The position numbers and the translations under genes are program-made. The notes beneath the pieces were generated by a model. It did not search any database. It was not told the origin of the DNA and was given only the letters and a program-made list of their open reading frames with translations. A DNA stretch of 64,000 bases. Origin: Ganoderma boninense (taxonomy: Eukaryota; Basidiomycota; Agaricomycetes; Polyporales; Polyporaceae). The DNA lies in contig CM035306.1 in assembly GCA_002900995.3 (NCBI GenBank), positions 124,001 through 188,000 on the forward strand. The letters run 5' to 3'. Below are positions 1-11,192 of this stretch, one piece after another; position 1 is the first letter of the stretch, and the number at the start of each line of letters is the position of its first letter.

Positions 1-403
1 CACGACCACGGTCCACTGGAGACGCACCTGTATGGAGTGGAGGGCAAGAGGACACGGAGGAAGTCGCGGAACTCGGTCGCAGAGACGCCCTCGAGGTCGT
101 CGACGTCGCAGAACGCCTCGACAGGGCCATTGGGGGCGGCAACGTGGAACAGCTTCTGGAAGAAGGGAGACTGCGAGAGGTGATATGTTGGGACGCGGAA
201 CCGGACTGACTCCACCTATAGTAGGGTGTAGGATATCCGCGAATACATGAGTGGGACTGACAACGAACCTGGAAGGTGTGCAGCTCGTAGTAAAAGTCGG
301 GGTCGGGAACCCAGTCGTGCTTGGGCGTGGAGTTGCACTTGGAGTGGGAACCCGACTTGGGGCTCGCTGTATTGGACTTGGAGGTCGATGAACTGGCGGC
401 CAT
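1..403 (-). CDS. BTB/POZ domain protein, N-terminal part (runs off left edge)
   Basis: Two coding exons on the minus strand, 403-269 and 215-28, joined across a 53-bp GT-AG intron. A further donor at 27 leads out of the window. The start is the ATG at 403. About 45 Ser/Thr/Lys-rich residues precede the motif HDWVPDPDFYYE. Exon 2 opens with VESVRFRVPTYHL and ends with EFRDFLRVLLP, the usual first strands and helices of the short BTB proteins expanded in mushrooms. BTB domains mediate protein-protein contact and can act as CUL3 adaptors; no partner can be named here. The C-terminal half lies outside the window. It has the same orientation and exon layout as the three further BTB genes to its right, so it belongs to a local cluster. 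Confidence 0.8.
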   Translation of the reverse strand, partial: MAASSSTSKSNTASPKSGSHSKCNSTPKHDWVPDPDFYYELHTFQVRCQSHSCIRGYPTPYYRWSQSGSASQHITSRSLPSSRSCSTLPPPMALSRRSATSTTSRASLRPSSATSSVSSCPPLHTGASPVDRGR

Positions 404-1858
404 GTTCTGGGAGGGGAAGAAGCGAGGGACAGCGGGTACGTGCAGCTGCAGAGTTCTGTTTATGCATACCCGTCCTTCTGTATATGTATGCCCCCAGCGT
501 CGGGCCACGACTGCACTGCGGTAGTCCGCCCGCCGGCACAATCTAGAAACAAGTGACAGTCTATCTTCGCTGGACAGAAATGGGCACCCCCAGGGGGAAC
601 GGAGGGCGCGCAGCACCAAGCCGGCATCGCTGGGACCACACTGAGATGCAGCTTGGGAATCGGATGGTCGATGCATGGTATCCTGAAAGACATACGCGGT
701 GCTGTGAGTATCACGGGGAGTGTGCTCAGCCAGATAGCCACAAGACCGCCACGCAGCTGCGGTAGGTCCGGCGACAGTTCCGAGAGGGAAGCGGCACATC
801 TCGCACCACAGGTTTGGAATGCCCCCTCCTCCTCCCCACATCGGACCCCGTTTTTCGCAGAGTGCTGCATGGATACGACGGTGAGTTCTTGCCTCCCGCC
901 TCGCCTTCGGGACCTTCATTCCCTCTCTCGACGACCACCGCCGTAGAATTTGATACGGGCCACCCATGCGGCCCCGGCGCATTGAGACGTCAAATGTAAC
1001 CACTGGTCGAGGTCATGCCCCCCTCTTTTTTTCTACGGCACAGGTAAGTTTGCCGAACGGAACTCTACGAGCTGAAGGTGTGCAGTGCGCATACAGTCAG
1101 GTTTCCGAACGGAAGCTCGTCTGTGCTGACCACGACGTACCTCATACACAGAGATTGCTCGCGAGCCACTCAGCACCACCACAACCTGCATGAGTAGAGC
1201 TTCGACTAAGACTGAGCAAGACCGCATGACAGATCGCCCCATGAACTTGAAGTCGTGAGTCATCGGAGGTGGGTAGTCGGTCAGCCCAGGTCTCTGCCAG
1301 TAAGACAGCCAACGCTAGCCAAGAGCCAGTGGACCAGGGCGGGACTTCGAGCCGTGCATAGTGTCGTAGGAACCGACGACAGTCTGTGCACACAGGACAG
1401 CACTGGATATGTGACAGGTACCGTGGACGGACGAAAGGTGTCCTGTCCGCCGTGGTCGGATCGCTCTCCAGGGTCAGGGTCAAGCGCTTGACAGAGTCGC
1501 GGTCGCGCGTTCGAATCCCCCCCAGCGCAACCGCTCATCGACATCTGCCAGCCCAGCTCTACTTACAACTCCTACTTACTTGCTTTCCCCCCGACACCGG
1601 GATCACTGTAAGTCCCATAATACTATTACAAGAGACGCATAGAAATCCGCACTAATAAATACATATGCAACGAGGAGGACAGCGATCAAAGCAACGATAT
1701 ACACGAAACAACCAGAGCAGCGATAGCAAGTCCACGAGCACAACACGGCAACATTCGTACAGCGTTAGATATTCGAACAACTTCCGGGTATAGATATCGA
1801 TCAACACCAGCGAAAACACACGGTCACGGATGACTTTCAAACGAACCCCCGCTCAGCA
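404..1858. other. Intergenic, no gene recognised
   Basis: Open frames here are short, overlap on both strands and show no domain or splice logic. A GTTCGAATCC element at about 1508-1517 resembles the B-box of a tRNA gene, but no matching acceptor stem or D-arm could be folded around it. Confidence 0.5.
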
Positions 1859-2850
1859 CTAATACAGCGCTGTGCCGAACACAGCGCGGATCTGCTGCGA
1901 AAAGTCCGTCTGCTTCCTCAACGCGCTCACCGTCACCTGCCCCGTCCTCGCGCCCGGCGACTGCTGTCCCACATGCCCGTGCCCGTGCCCAAGCTGAGGG
2001 GTAGCAGGCCCTGGCCCAGGGTTGGCGATGTGGCCGTGGGCGACGGTGCAGTAGTTGCACCCGCAGACGCACGACCCCGAAAAGATGACGCTCTCGCGGA
2101 CCTGGAAGAGCTTCGCGGCGGCGTCCCAGCCGAGGGCCTCGAGGTCCTGCGCGGAGAGCGGCGCGTCCTGCTGCGCGAGGGCACAGAGCGCGGGCTCGGT
2201 CCACCCGGCGATGTTGTACGTGCGCGCAAGGACGATGCGCGCGGTGGGGGTCGCGACAAGCTTGGAGAGCTCGGCGATGGCGCGCTCGCGGATGTCTTTA
2301 AAGAACCACATGGTCGAGAGGCGGAGGACAGCGACCCATTGGGGCTGCGTGAGCCGGCGCGGGGAGGACGCATAGCCTCTGTGGGAGCGGGGGTGAGGGG
2401 GGGCGGGTTCACCAGCGGGGTATGGGGTGTATGGGCCGGGTGTGGGCGGGATAACGGGTGTGCGGGCCGGGTGACGGGTGCGTGGGGGGTGGGCGAGGGA
2501 CGTTAGGGTGGAGATGGGATTGCGGATGAGGATGAGGTTGGTGTGGAATTCTATGAACGACAGCTGCCACGGGAACAGACATGAGGGACTCACGAACGGA
2601 ACATGACCCAGAGAAGGGCCTTGAATTCGTCCTCGGTCACGCCCTCGAGCTTGATCGGGTTATCGTCACTCGAGCCCTCGACTCCGTACGCGCTGTTGAC
2701 GGGGGGCAAGGCGAACATTCCAGAGAACACCTCGGATTCCTGTTCAAAGGGCCGGCGAGGGACTTTGAACAGGACATCTTCGACCTAGTTGGATGGGATG
2801 ATGTGTCTGTTGGGAACCCAGGTCGAAGCGCACGGAGGGGATCGCTTACC
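1859..2850 (-). CDS. BTB/POZ domain protein (first exon unresolved)
   Basis: Recognisable coding pieces on the minus strand are an exon ending at 2850 (DNDFYCQDIVLL), then 2784-2594 and 2378-1859. The introns are 65 and 215 bp, with phases that agree. The middle exon reads VEDVLFKVPRRPFEQ to DEFKALLWVMFR, the BTB core. The last exon begins with LTQPQWVAVLRLSTMWFF and continues with the helical part typical of the family. An unusual tail follows, with CVCGCNYC and a Gly/His-rich stretch. The first exon is a problem. The frame of DNDFYCQ meets a TGA about 60 bases upstream, while the plausible ATG (2996, minus strand) is in another frame. Either a short intron is missed or there is a one-base frameshift. 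The family assignment is firm; the 5' end is not. Confidence 0.72.
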
Positions 2851-3663
2851 AGCAGCACGATGTCCTGGCAGTAGAAGTCATTGTCTCTCCGGGGGACTTG
2901 GGGCTGGTCGGGTGGGGCCGTTCAGTGGGAGGAGGGCTTGAGGGAGCAGGCGACACTGCCGTAGTGCTCGTCGTGCCTGAGTTCATCTTGAACGCACTCA
3001 TACAGATTGTTGGAAGACTGTGTGAGCACTAAACGGAGGGACGCACGAGAAGATGGTGGTTGTAAGCGTGATTTGAGAGCGGGCTGTAACTCGGAGGCAG
3101 AGAGAGAAGTAGAGGTTCCGAACCCTTGTACACCGAAGAAGTCGAAGCCGGCGGGCGGACGGGCGTTGGCGTTGGCGATTTGGGGCGGGATTTATAGCAG
3201 ATCAAGGTTAGATCAAGGGAAGCCTTGTAGATAAGTACATCGTGCGCGAGAGGGCTACAGCCTTTAAGTACCAGTCGTTGTGATGGGGAGGGTTCCGGTT
3301 TACATGGACCAGGTACAAGGCCCGCTGCCTACCGATTCTGACCGCATAACGGCCGGTGGGTCGGTTCGCGTACCGGCCGTATCGCCCGTTTTGGCAGAAC
3401 AAGCGCTAGCCACACCTCAGCGGTGGCGGTCGCGATATTGTTTCCAATCCGTCGTGTATTGTGGCATGATTCCGCCCCCACCCCTGCTGTGAATATTGAA
3501 CGTTGTCTGAGGTAGGGAGGATATTTCTGCCATGCACTCGTATGGTTCTCATCTCGAGATTGACTTGCACAAGTTTTACAGGCTCAAAACTTCAATGGCC
3601 CACTGCCGGCAGCCTGTGGGATGCATTTGCTGCAGCTGCTAGTAGTAGGGCCCTGTTCTTTAA
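2851..3663. other. Intergenic, no gene recognised
   Basis: Besides the unresolved 5' part of the BTB gene to the left, no open frame with codon or domain character was found on either strand. Confidence 0.45.
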
Positions 3664-4129
3664 AGACGCACATATATCTTGAACACATCTGGGCCATTCG
3701 GAGTCGTACTTCGGGATTTCGCGCGCATCGACCCCGCCATCGCGGGCGTCGCGGACGTGCAGCACTGCATAGTCCGGCTCCATACGCGCAAGTACAGCAC
3801 GCATCAGCTCCTGCCCAAGGCCCTCAAGGACGCGCTCGGCAGGGACGGGTCGCTCCCCGTGGGGGAGTACGGAACGCTCGGGTTCGGACTCTCCGCGAGC
3901 GTGGTGAGGATGATCGCCAGGCGGCGTACCCTCGAGCTCGTTCAGGCGAGGTCGCAGTGCAGTGCGTGCTCTCGCTCTTTCGGTTCTTGTGTGGGTCGTT
4001 GGCCTGGCGTTGACTGAAATCGTACGCCGTGCGTGGCAGGAAGGACAAATAGGAGCGGCTCATTGAGGAAGCCTTCAGCGACAGGTTGGTTTGGGCCCTG
4101 AATGATGCGGGCCAGCTAGGCATGAAGTC
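3664..4129 (+). CDS. Unrecognised gene, 3' exons only
   Basis: A frame open from 3664, just after an AAAG that could be a splice acceptor, encodes about 95 residues. They include FGVVLRDFARIDPAIAGV and VRLHTRKYSTHQLLPKAL. It appears to splice to a last exon from about 4053 to the TAG at 4127-4129, reading ERLIEEAFSDRLVWALNDAG. The likeliest donor is the GTGAGG near 3902, which keeps phase. A TTGACTGA branch-like site precedes the acceptor. No upstream ATG exon was found, so this may be the tail of a decayed gene. I do not recognise the family. The orderly end and splice signals argue for a real or recently lost gene; function is unknown. Confidence 0.35.
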
Positions 4130-4267
4130 GTAGGTGTAATGTTGCGAGCGGCTTTTGGATGCTAATACTAGGATCAGGCATATCTGATGTTATGCGGAAG
4201 CCAGGCGTTATAATCAGCGCATTGCCCGCTTCCTAATGTGGGTATCTTGTTCGACTTGAGGAGGAAA

Positions 4268-5843
4268 TTAAGGTTGAGCATCGTTCAGCGCCGCCTCATC
4301 AGATCCCCTGTCGTCGTCCCCGCCATCCTCTTCCTCTTCCTCCCTGTCCCCCTCATCTGACTCGCTCTCAGAATCGTCCTCGCCGACAGCCTCCTCCTCA
4401 TCTCCCACATCCTCCCCTTTCTCGGACCGCTGACCATAAGGGCCGATCTCGACGATCAGACAAACCCGCATATACAACCACCCCAACCACGGCTCGTTCC
4501 CGTACGCCGCGTACGCCGAGCACGGGCCTTCCCCAAACCCGCCCCGCGTGACCCAATAAACCGTGCGCTCCTCCTCCCACCCGCTCTCTGTAGTCCGGGC
4601 CCATGGCTCCCGCGCGTTCCCCGTGAACTCGAAGCTACGAAGGACGACGGCTCCGTCGTACGTCCGGAGCTCGGTCTCCGTGTTGCTGATGTCGTACCCG
4701 CTGAACGCGACCATGCGGTCGAGCATGATCTCACTATCAGTCTCCTCGCTCACGAGCCGCAGGAGCGGCCGCACCCCGAGCGCGCTGCACGTCCGGAACA
4801 GCAGCGCGTCGCTCCCCTTCAGCCATCCTTCCAAGCTCTCCAGCGGGTCTTCCATCCTGGGCGTCCACACGTACGGCAGCGGGTATGTGTGGCGCAGCGC
4901 GAAGCCCAGCGTCCCGCCCTGCGGCAGGAACGTCGCGTCGTCCAGCAGGGCGGATAGCGCGTCCTTGACAGTGAGCGAGCTGGCGTGCGGGGGTTGCACC
5001 GTCTCGAGCTTTGGGGGCGGGGGCAGGGCCGGCTTGCGCACCGAGCCGTAGGACAGGTTGTACGTGAGCGTGACGCGATGGCCGGAGACGATGGGCATGA
5101 CTTCATGCTCGACGTCGCCGAAGAACGCGATGTAGGCGATGCTGTTCGTGCGCCCCGCGAGCAGCGCGGCGGCATCAAAGGTGACTTCTTTGTCCTCGTG
5201 CCGTAGGATGAGCGCGCCGCCCTCATGCGGGGTAGGAAAGATGATGACGAGGGAGCCGAACATGGACTGGCTGCGCGGTGTGTCCTTGTGCGGCTTGAAG
5301 AACGCGCCTTCGCCTAGTACGCGTAACGGTTATGAGTGAGCACCGAACGACGAATGCAGTACTCACCATAGACGTTCAATTTGTACAGTTCAGCGCGCAC
5401 GGTGCGGGTCTCGGCAGCGTCGGGGAGGAGGCTGAGGCGCACGCCGTCGAGGAGCCCGGTGTTCACGAGGTCGAGGCCGGTCTTGAAGTTGGACGAGTCC
5501 ATCTTCCCCGCCTTGCGATAGGTCTCGTCGAGCACTGCTTCATCTCCTCGGCCAAATACGGCGCGCTCGCAGGCTTGCGCCAGTTTCTCTAGAGGACCGT
5601 GGTCGTTGGATGTCGACGCCTCCAGCAGATCAACGAATCTGTAGGGAGTATGTCCGGTGCCAATGAGGACAATGGACAGGGAGAGAGGATATGGACATCC
5701 GCTACGTACCGTGCTTCCTTCCTTCCGTAGTACAGCTCAAAGTTGCTCGGGGATACCTCTATGACACCGCTGCAGTAGGGAGGGTCCGATAGCAAGACAT
5801 TTTGGAGTCGCTCGACAAGGGGGAAAGCAGTGTATTCGGCCAT
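4268..5843 (-). CDS. 2OG-Fe(II) oxygenase (prolyl 4-hydroxylase-type fold), left member of divergent pair
   Basis: Three exons, 5843-5710, 5638-5367 and 5313-4268, give 483 residues with consistent phases. The start MAEYTAFPL matches the start of the divergent paralog. The 2OG dioxygenase core is clear. The facial triad is H144-x-D146 in FFKPHKDTP plus H205 in VEHEV, and R215 in GHRVTLTYNL should bind the 2OG carboxylate. These enzymes couple oxidation of 2-oxoglutarate to hydroxylation of a substrate, here unknown. The C-terminal third is fungal-specific and ends in TYGNEP-like and MRVCLIVEIGPYG motifs. A run of about 45 mostly Asp/Glu/Ser residues follows, which the paralog lacks. No signal peptide is visible, so the protein is probably cytosolic or nuclear. 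Confidence 0.85.
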
Positions 5844-6934
5844 AGGAGAGTTTTGTCGCCAGGGAGGAACGGAAGGTGGTCTGTCTGATACCTGGAGTTA
5901 TCCAGCTTGAAACATGTTCTCTGACACTTATATATAGAGTCAAGGGATATGCGGTTCGGCCACAAGCGAGCATGGAAGAACATGCCTTGTTCCAGTGAGA
6001 AGTCAGACAGTCAATTTCGTCGAACATGACTCGCCTTGAGAACTTGTCGTGCCTCGTGCAGGTCAATCCCAAGCATGGATCCACACAAGCAAAAGATCTT
6101 CGCTGCATGATCATCGATTGTCTTCGTATAACATGTATCACTTGGAGTGTCTCTCGAGTCAGTTTCCCTTGTACGACCACTTCAGACGTTAACCGAAGTC
6201 GACTCGCCTAAATGGCCCGTCAACTTCTCGGGGCCCGGGATGTTCACTGCCTTCAACCCCGTCTAGAATAACTCCTGCTGGCCTGATCAGAGCAAGCGTT
6301 ATCATGATGCCTGTGTGAACTCGCGCCGAGAAGCTACTAGAACTTCAAGTTAACTTGCGCCCACCACAACGCGAGTCACCGTCGATCATGAAGTGCAACA
6401 CGTTATCCGACCATCGCCTCACCATAACCTATCACCTCCCTCCTGTCTCCGAGCTTGGTCTCACCGGAATCTAGACGTACAACGTGAAAACCCCCAGCCG
6501 TCGAGAGGTGGTCGGCGAGGGACACGAATACCGCACTGCGATTGTTCAAGGTCGGCGAACACAACGCTACGGTAATGTCCGTAGCTAACCCGCATGGCCT
6601 GCTTTGAGCAAGTTGAGTCAGTAGCTTTTCCGAGGCAAAGAAATTGTCTGGGAAAATTCTCTTTCACAGAAGCACCGAACATGTCCAATGACAAAGCCTA
6701 CAAGCCGTTTGTTCGTGTGGATCCATGTTTTGAAGCGCACGAGGCGAACACGCTCTCACGACGAGTCATGTATGACGGAAATTACACTCTCGCTTTATCG
6801 CTTAGTGAAGGGATTCTTCCGTGCTCACTTACTAGACCCCCAGAACAACACCTCTCCTATTTAAGTCTTGGAGGACATGGCGCATCAGACATCAGATAGA
6901 GCTATCCCCTTCGAGCCCCCAACAAGCATCCTCC
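5844..6934. promoter_or_regulatory. Divergent promoter region with inverted-repeat arms
   Basis: This 1.1 kb separates the start codons of two divergent 2OG oxygenase genes. The reverse complement of about 6010-6085 resembles 6705-6785. Both contain TGTGGATCCATG, then GCACGAGGC, then ACGAGTCATG or GCGAGTCATG, in the same order and spacing. Each arm lies a similar distance upstream of its gene, so the promoters were duplicated with the genes. The middle (about 6200-6600) shows no symmetry and no gene. Confidence 0.5.
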
Positions 6935-8443
6935 ATGAGTACCGAGTACACTGCCCTTCCCCTGATCCAACAACTTCAAGCGACCTTGACGGACCGTCCA
7001 CCGTACTGCAGCGGTGTTCTCCAGGTTACCCCTGAGAACCTTGAGCTGTACTACGGGAGGGAAGATGCACGGTGCGTATCTTACACCTTACTATCCGCGC
7101 CCTCGGTCTGCGGAGTGTGCGCATCGGCTACATGGATCCGTACTCAAGCTGAGGCCGACCGTCAGGTTCATCGACTTTCTGAAGGCGTCGATGTCCAATG
7201 ATCAGAGTGCCGTGGAAGGACTAGCACAGGCGTGCGAGCGCGCCAAGTTCGGACGAGGGGGAGAGACGGTGCTCGACGAGACGTATCGCAAGGCGGGCAA
7301 GATGGACTCGACGAACTTCAAAACCGGCCTCGATCTGGAGAACACCCGGATCCTCGAAACCGTGCGGCTCGGCATCCTCCCTGAGGCGGCAGAGCCGCGC
7401 GTGGTGCGTCCGGAGCTATACAAGCTGAACGTGTACCGTGAGCGAGACTCCTATCGGGGCGATGCTGAGAGTGGCTGACAGCCTACGGTATCCCGATAGG
7501 CGAGGGTGCGTTCTTCAAGCCGCACAAGGACACGCCCCGGAGCCAGTCGATGTTCGCCTCCCTCGTCGTGATCCTCCCCACCCCACACGAGGGCGGCGCG
7601 CTCGTCCTGCGGCACGGCGACGAGGAGTTCACATTTGATGCCGCCGCGCTGCTCGCGGGGCGCACGAGCAGCATCGCGTACATCGCGTTCTTCAGCGACG
7701 TCGAGCACGAGGTGCTGCCTGTCCGCTCCGGGCACCGCGTCACGCTCACATACAACCTCTACTACGCCTCGCTCCGCACGCCCGACCCGCCGACCGCCCT
7801 CGACGCGCTCCAGCCCCCACACGCCAGCGCGTCCGCAGTGAAGGCCGCGCTCGCCGCCCTTCTCGACGAGCCGACGTTCCTGCCCGAGGGCGGGGTGATG
7901 GGCTTCCGGCTGTGCCACGACTACCCGTTCCCGGCGGCGTGGACGTCCAACATGAGTGGCCCGCTGGAGGACCTGGAGGAGTGGCTCAAGGGAAGCGACG
8001 CGGTGCTGTTCGCGGCGTGCGAGGCGCTTGAAGTGGCGCCGCGCCTGCGGCTCGTGAGCGAGGGGTTGGACAAGGAGATCGCGCTTGAGGAGATGGTGGA
8101 GCTCGATATGTTCGACGAGGACATGGAGAGCGTGGAGACCAGGCTCTGTGATTACAGCTACTGTCGCACCGACGTGCTTCGCAGTCTGGTGTTCACGGGG
8201 GATACGGGGGAGCCGTGGACGGAGACAGAGACGGAGACGCGGGACGAGGAAGACGTAAGGGAAGAGAGATACGAAAAAGATAAGCTCACCGTCCATTGGA
8301 TCACCGATGGCGGTAACACAGGACAGGTGTGCTCGCCATATTTGACGTACGGCAATGAGCCGTCGTTGAATTGGCTGTATATGCGTGTCGGTCTCCTTGT
8401 GATGGTCGGCCCTTACGGCCAACGGTCAAAGACGGAAGCATGA
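6935..8443 (+). CDS. 2OG-Fe(II) oxygenase (prolyl 4-hydroxylase-type fold), right member of divergent pair
   Basis: Exons 6935-7071, 7166-7437 and 7500-8443 give 450 residues. Splice positions and phases are identical to the left neighbour: the first intron falls after YYGREDA and the second inside the codon before EGAFFK. The triad is intact, with H145-x-D147 in FFKPHKDTP, H206 in VEHEV and R216 in GHRVTLTYNL. The C-terminal part ends with LTYGNEPSLNWLYMRVGLL. It lacks the long acidic tail of its partner. The two proteins are clearly paralogous over their whole length, and the inverted arrangement points to a local inverted duplication. The reaction should be Fe(II)- and 2OG-dependent hydroxylation of an unidentified target. 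No secretion signal is seen. Confidence 0.87.
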
Positions 8444-8886
8444 GGAGAAGATGATGGCGATGATGGAGGTGGCAGCGAAGGAGGCGAAGGAGATGAGAAC
8501 AAGGGTTGCGACGATGTAGAGAGCGCCCTCTGGCCCCAGCTCGCAGTACAAACCAGATGTATTCATCAGAAAGCATTCACAGATAGCAACTGAGTACCTG
8601 TACTCACAAAGTCAATTGAATGTTGATAGCACCTTTCGATCGTTTGTACACGGGCGTTATTGATCCCTACCAAGCACCAAGTGGTCGCGAAGACGACGAT
8701 CGAGATACTCCCCTGGATCGCAGCTATGTCGAACGGCGGAATACATCGGTGTATGTCATTGATGTGCGAGCTCGTGTGCCTATCAAGGTCAGATTCATTC
8801 AGCATGCATCTCCCACAGCCACCTTCAAACCAGTCCGGAAAGACTCCTGCTGGGCTGACCAGCGGAGGGGTCACTATGATGGTTGA
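8444..8886. other. Intergenic, no gene recognised
   Basis: Short frames only. Nothing here matches the neighbouring families. Confidence 0.45.
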
Positions 8887-9340
8887 ATGAAGTCAGCCCT
8901 ACAAGCTAATGCAGGACTGCCCGAGGCCATCCGCACGGGCTTCATTCGCCATAACGACGAGGACATAATCCGTGCGAAGTTCTGGCTCCGCTTCGATGGC
9001 GTCCTGGTTAATACGCACCCTTCCGGCCTCACTCCTCGCGCTGAATGGATTGGGATGTCGGGCAGATCGAGTGACCAGACCTGCGGTGGGTGACTGCACT
9101 GGCGACGTGAGCCCGTATAGACACGCTTTGCGGACTATGGGGACGAGCCGAAGCTGGGTAGTCTGCTGGCGGATTTGTATGTCAGTAAATCAAAGTGGGG
9201 CTGCCAGAGGGGCACGGTGGCGTTCGTCTTGGATTTGGACTTGAACTTGAACATGGATTTAGGCTTTGTGGGCGGAGGCAAGAAGGGCCGCGAACGTCGC
9301 CGCGCGTATATATGCAGTACGGCCTTGAGCCGTGGTACAG
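8887..9340 (+). pseudogene. Decayed fragment of a 2OG-Fe(II) oxygenase C-terminal region
   Basis: A plus-strand stretch encodes NDEDIIRAKFWLRFDGVLVN. The third 2OG gene at the right end of the window has the collinear segment DEDVLWAKLCRGFDGVLVN. Further on, in other frames, come VTRPAVGDCTGDV and YGDEPKLG, which fit the family's ALGDVNRV and YGNEP motifs. The homology therefore continues, but only by changing frame at least twice. The catalytic half is missing. It reads as the relic of another family member, next to the intact pair. Confidence 0.6.
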
Positions 9341-9347
9341 GTACAGG

Positions 9348-10308
9348 TCAGGCCGAAGCGTTTGCTTTCCCTTCGAATTTGCGCCTGATCGCACTGTCGC
9401 TGATCGCGCTATGAAGTGGCATCCATGCAGCTGTCAGAGCTTGTATTATCTGCATACAAGCGACATCGACGTCGACGTCTCTCAGACTGAAAAAAAAGCA
9501 GTGCGCGCACTCACCCCGGAATGACCGGCCCGCGCGCCTCCTCGCGCAGCGCGACGACCTTCGCCGCGAACTCGAGCCCGAGCTGCGCCATCTCGTCCGC
9601 CGTCAGCGGCTCCTCTCGCGCGATCAGGTCCCGCATCGCCGGTAGGAACCAGTCGTCCACGCCGTACTGTCGCGCGACGTGCAGGCGGGTCATGCAGTCG
9701 GCCGTCTTGAGGTACTTGAGCGCCTTCTCACGCAGGCCGGCGAACTGCCAGAGGGACGCGAGCTTGAGGACGGGCAGCCACGAGGGGGTGATGCTCCTGA
9801 TGGTTGTGTTGGTGCTCGTTGCGAATCTGCTTATGGGTGCGGATTTGAAGACCGTTGTCAGCGACTGCGGATCCCCAGAAACAGTGAACGGCACCGAGAA
9901 TCCAGAGAAGTACTCGCCTGGAAGACAAGACACGCAAGAACTCCCTCAGTTCGTCGGCCTTGATGCTCTCCAAGAAGAGGGGATGTTCCTCGCTCGAGCC
10001 CTCCAGGGGCGTGTGCGGCACTTCTGGGAGGGTGAACATGCCGTCGAACACGTCGGACGGCTGGAAGTAGTGCCGAGGGACGCAGAAGAGTGTCTTCTCT
10101 GCCTATTGCCATGAACCGATTTGAAATAGTCGGTGTCTTTAAGTTGACTGACGTAGAATGAGGCCAGAAAATGACTTACCCGGAGGTACAGAGGCTTGAC
10201 ATCGATGAAGAATTCGCGATCGCGAATGCCAGTGTGCCAGCGGGTCTGGAGGCCGTCGATGGGGTCAGGTCCGACGCCTGAGCTCCGAGTCTCAGAGAGT
10301 GTAGACAT
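9348..10308 (-). CDS. BTB/POZ domain protein
   Basis: Four exons are inferred: 10308-10180, 10102-9914, 9864-9515 and 9486-9348, giving 268 residues. Exon 1 ends REFFIDVKPLYLR. Exon 2 carries the BTB core (AEKTLFCVPRHYFQPSDVFDGMF to LREFLRVLSSR). Exon 3 carries the helical BTB-back-like part (SWLPVLKLASLWQF, RQYGVDDWFLPAMRDLI). A last exon ends SDSAIRRKFEGK, the counterpart of SDDEIRRTFE in the next gene. For the second intron there are two in-frame solutions: GT-AG (9865-9913) or GC-AG starting at AG/GCGAGT (9917). The last exon was placed by the T-rich tract and CAG just before 9486. Role: protein-protein adaptor, partner unknown. Confidence 0.78.
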
Positions 10309-11192
10309 GCTGGTGAGGGGTAGAGCGTATGTCTTGCATGCCGTACGACCGAGCCTTGGACCGGGATCTCAGATCTCAGATGCTGCGGTAGGACTGGGCT
10401 CGCCTCTTGGTACCGGCTGTTGACGATGTTGGAAAAACTGTCGGAGGTCAAGCTGGACAGCAAAAAGCGAGTAGATTCCGGTTGTCCTGTACGGTCGTCG
10501 TGGTACAGAGACAAACGGATGAAGACAAAAAGGTACAATCGCGCGCCGTATCGTACGCCGGAAACTCCCGGTGAGCAGGCGCTCGCTTGCTCAAAATCCA
10601 TGCTCCAACAGACGAGGAGTTCCAAACGTTGCCACTGTTGGAGGACGGCTACTGCACTTTGGAATGCGAAGAAAACATATTTTTCGTCATTGAACCTGAG
10701 AACGAAGTCGATGGCTCTTACTTGTTACCGGACAGGCAGCGATGTGTGGAGTGCGCGTGGCACGCGTAGCGCCGTAAATGTGGCAGGCGCTACGCTCTCC
10801 CGGGAGTTGCCGCTGGACTTAAGTTCTCAACTCCCTGTCCCTGCCCAAAGTATTCTCCAACCTGTCCCTTTGAACATGCGGAGACCTGTGGTATGTCAGT
10901 CCTGACATCGCGCTTAGATCTCCAGAGAGCTTGTGAGTCATTCTTCACTGCTTAGTGGGTTATATGGCCTACAAGTTAGAGCTTATATTCCGCAGGTCAT
11001 ACTAAACAGAATCCCGTAAGGAAACTCCTCGGGGGCGTGTCAGCGTTGTCAATTCAAGTCTGATCTCCAAGTTCTGCACGGGCGCCGGGAATCCGCAAAA
11101 TTTGGAAACGACGACGTGGGTATATTCAGTAGCAGTACAGCCTGGAGGTTCGCCACGACTCTTATTATTCCTAAAAATTGCATGCCCTGTTC
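10309..11192. other. Intergenic, no gene recognised
   Basis: An 880-bp gap between two tandem BTB genes. It must hold the promoter of the gene at 9348-10308. Plus-strand frames of up to 161 codons here have no domain or splice logic and look like chance openings. Confidence 0.45.

Noticed and set aside
1488..1535. tRNA-like 3' half with GTTCGAATCC
   Set aside because: The T-stem does not pair (GCGCG against CCCCC), and no acceptor partner or A-box was found upstream.
7451..8422. 323-codon minus-strand frame opposite the 2OG exon
   Set aside because: It is the antisense shadow of a well-supported oxygenase exon with strong codon bias.
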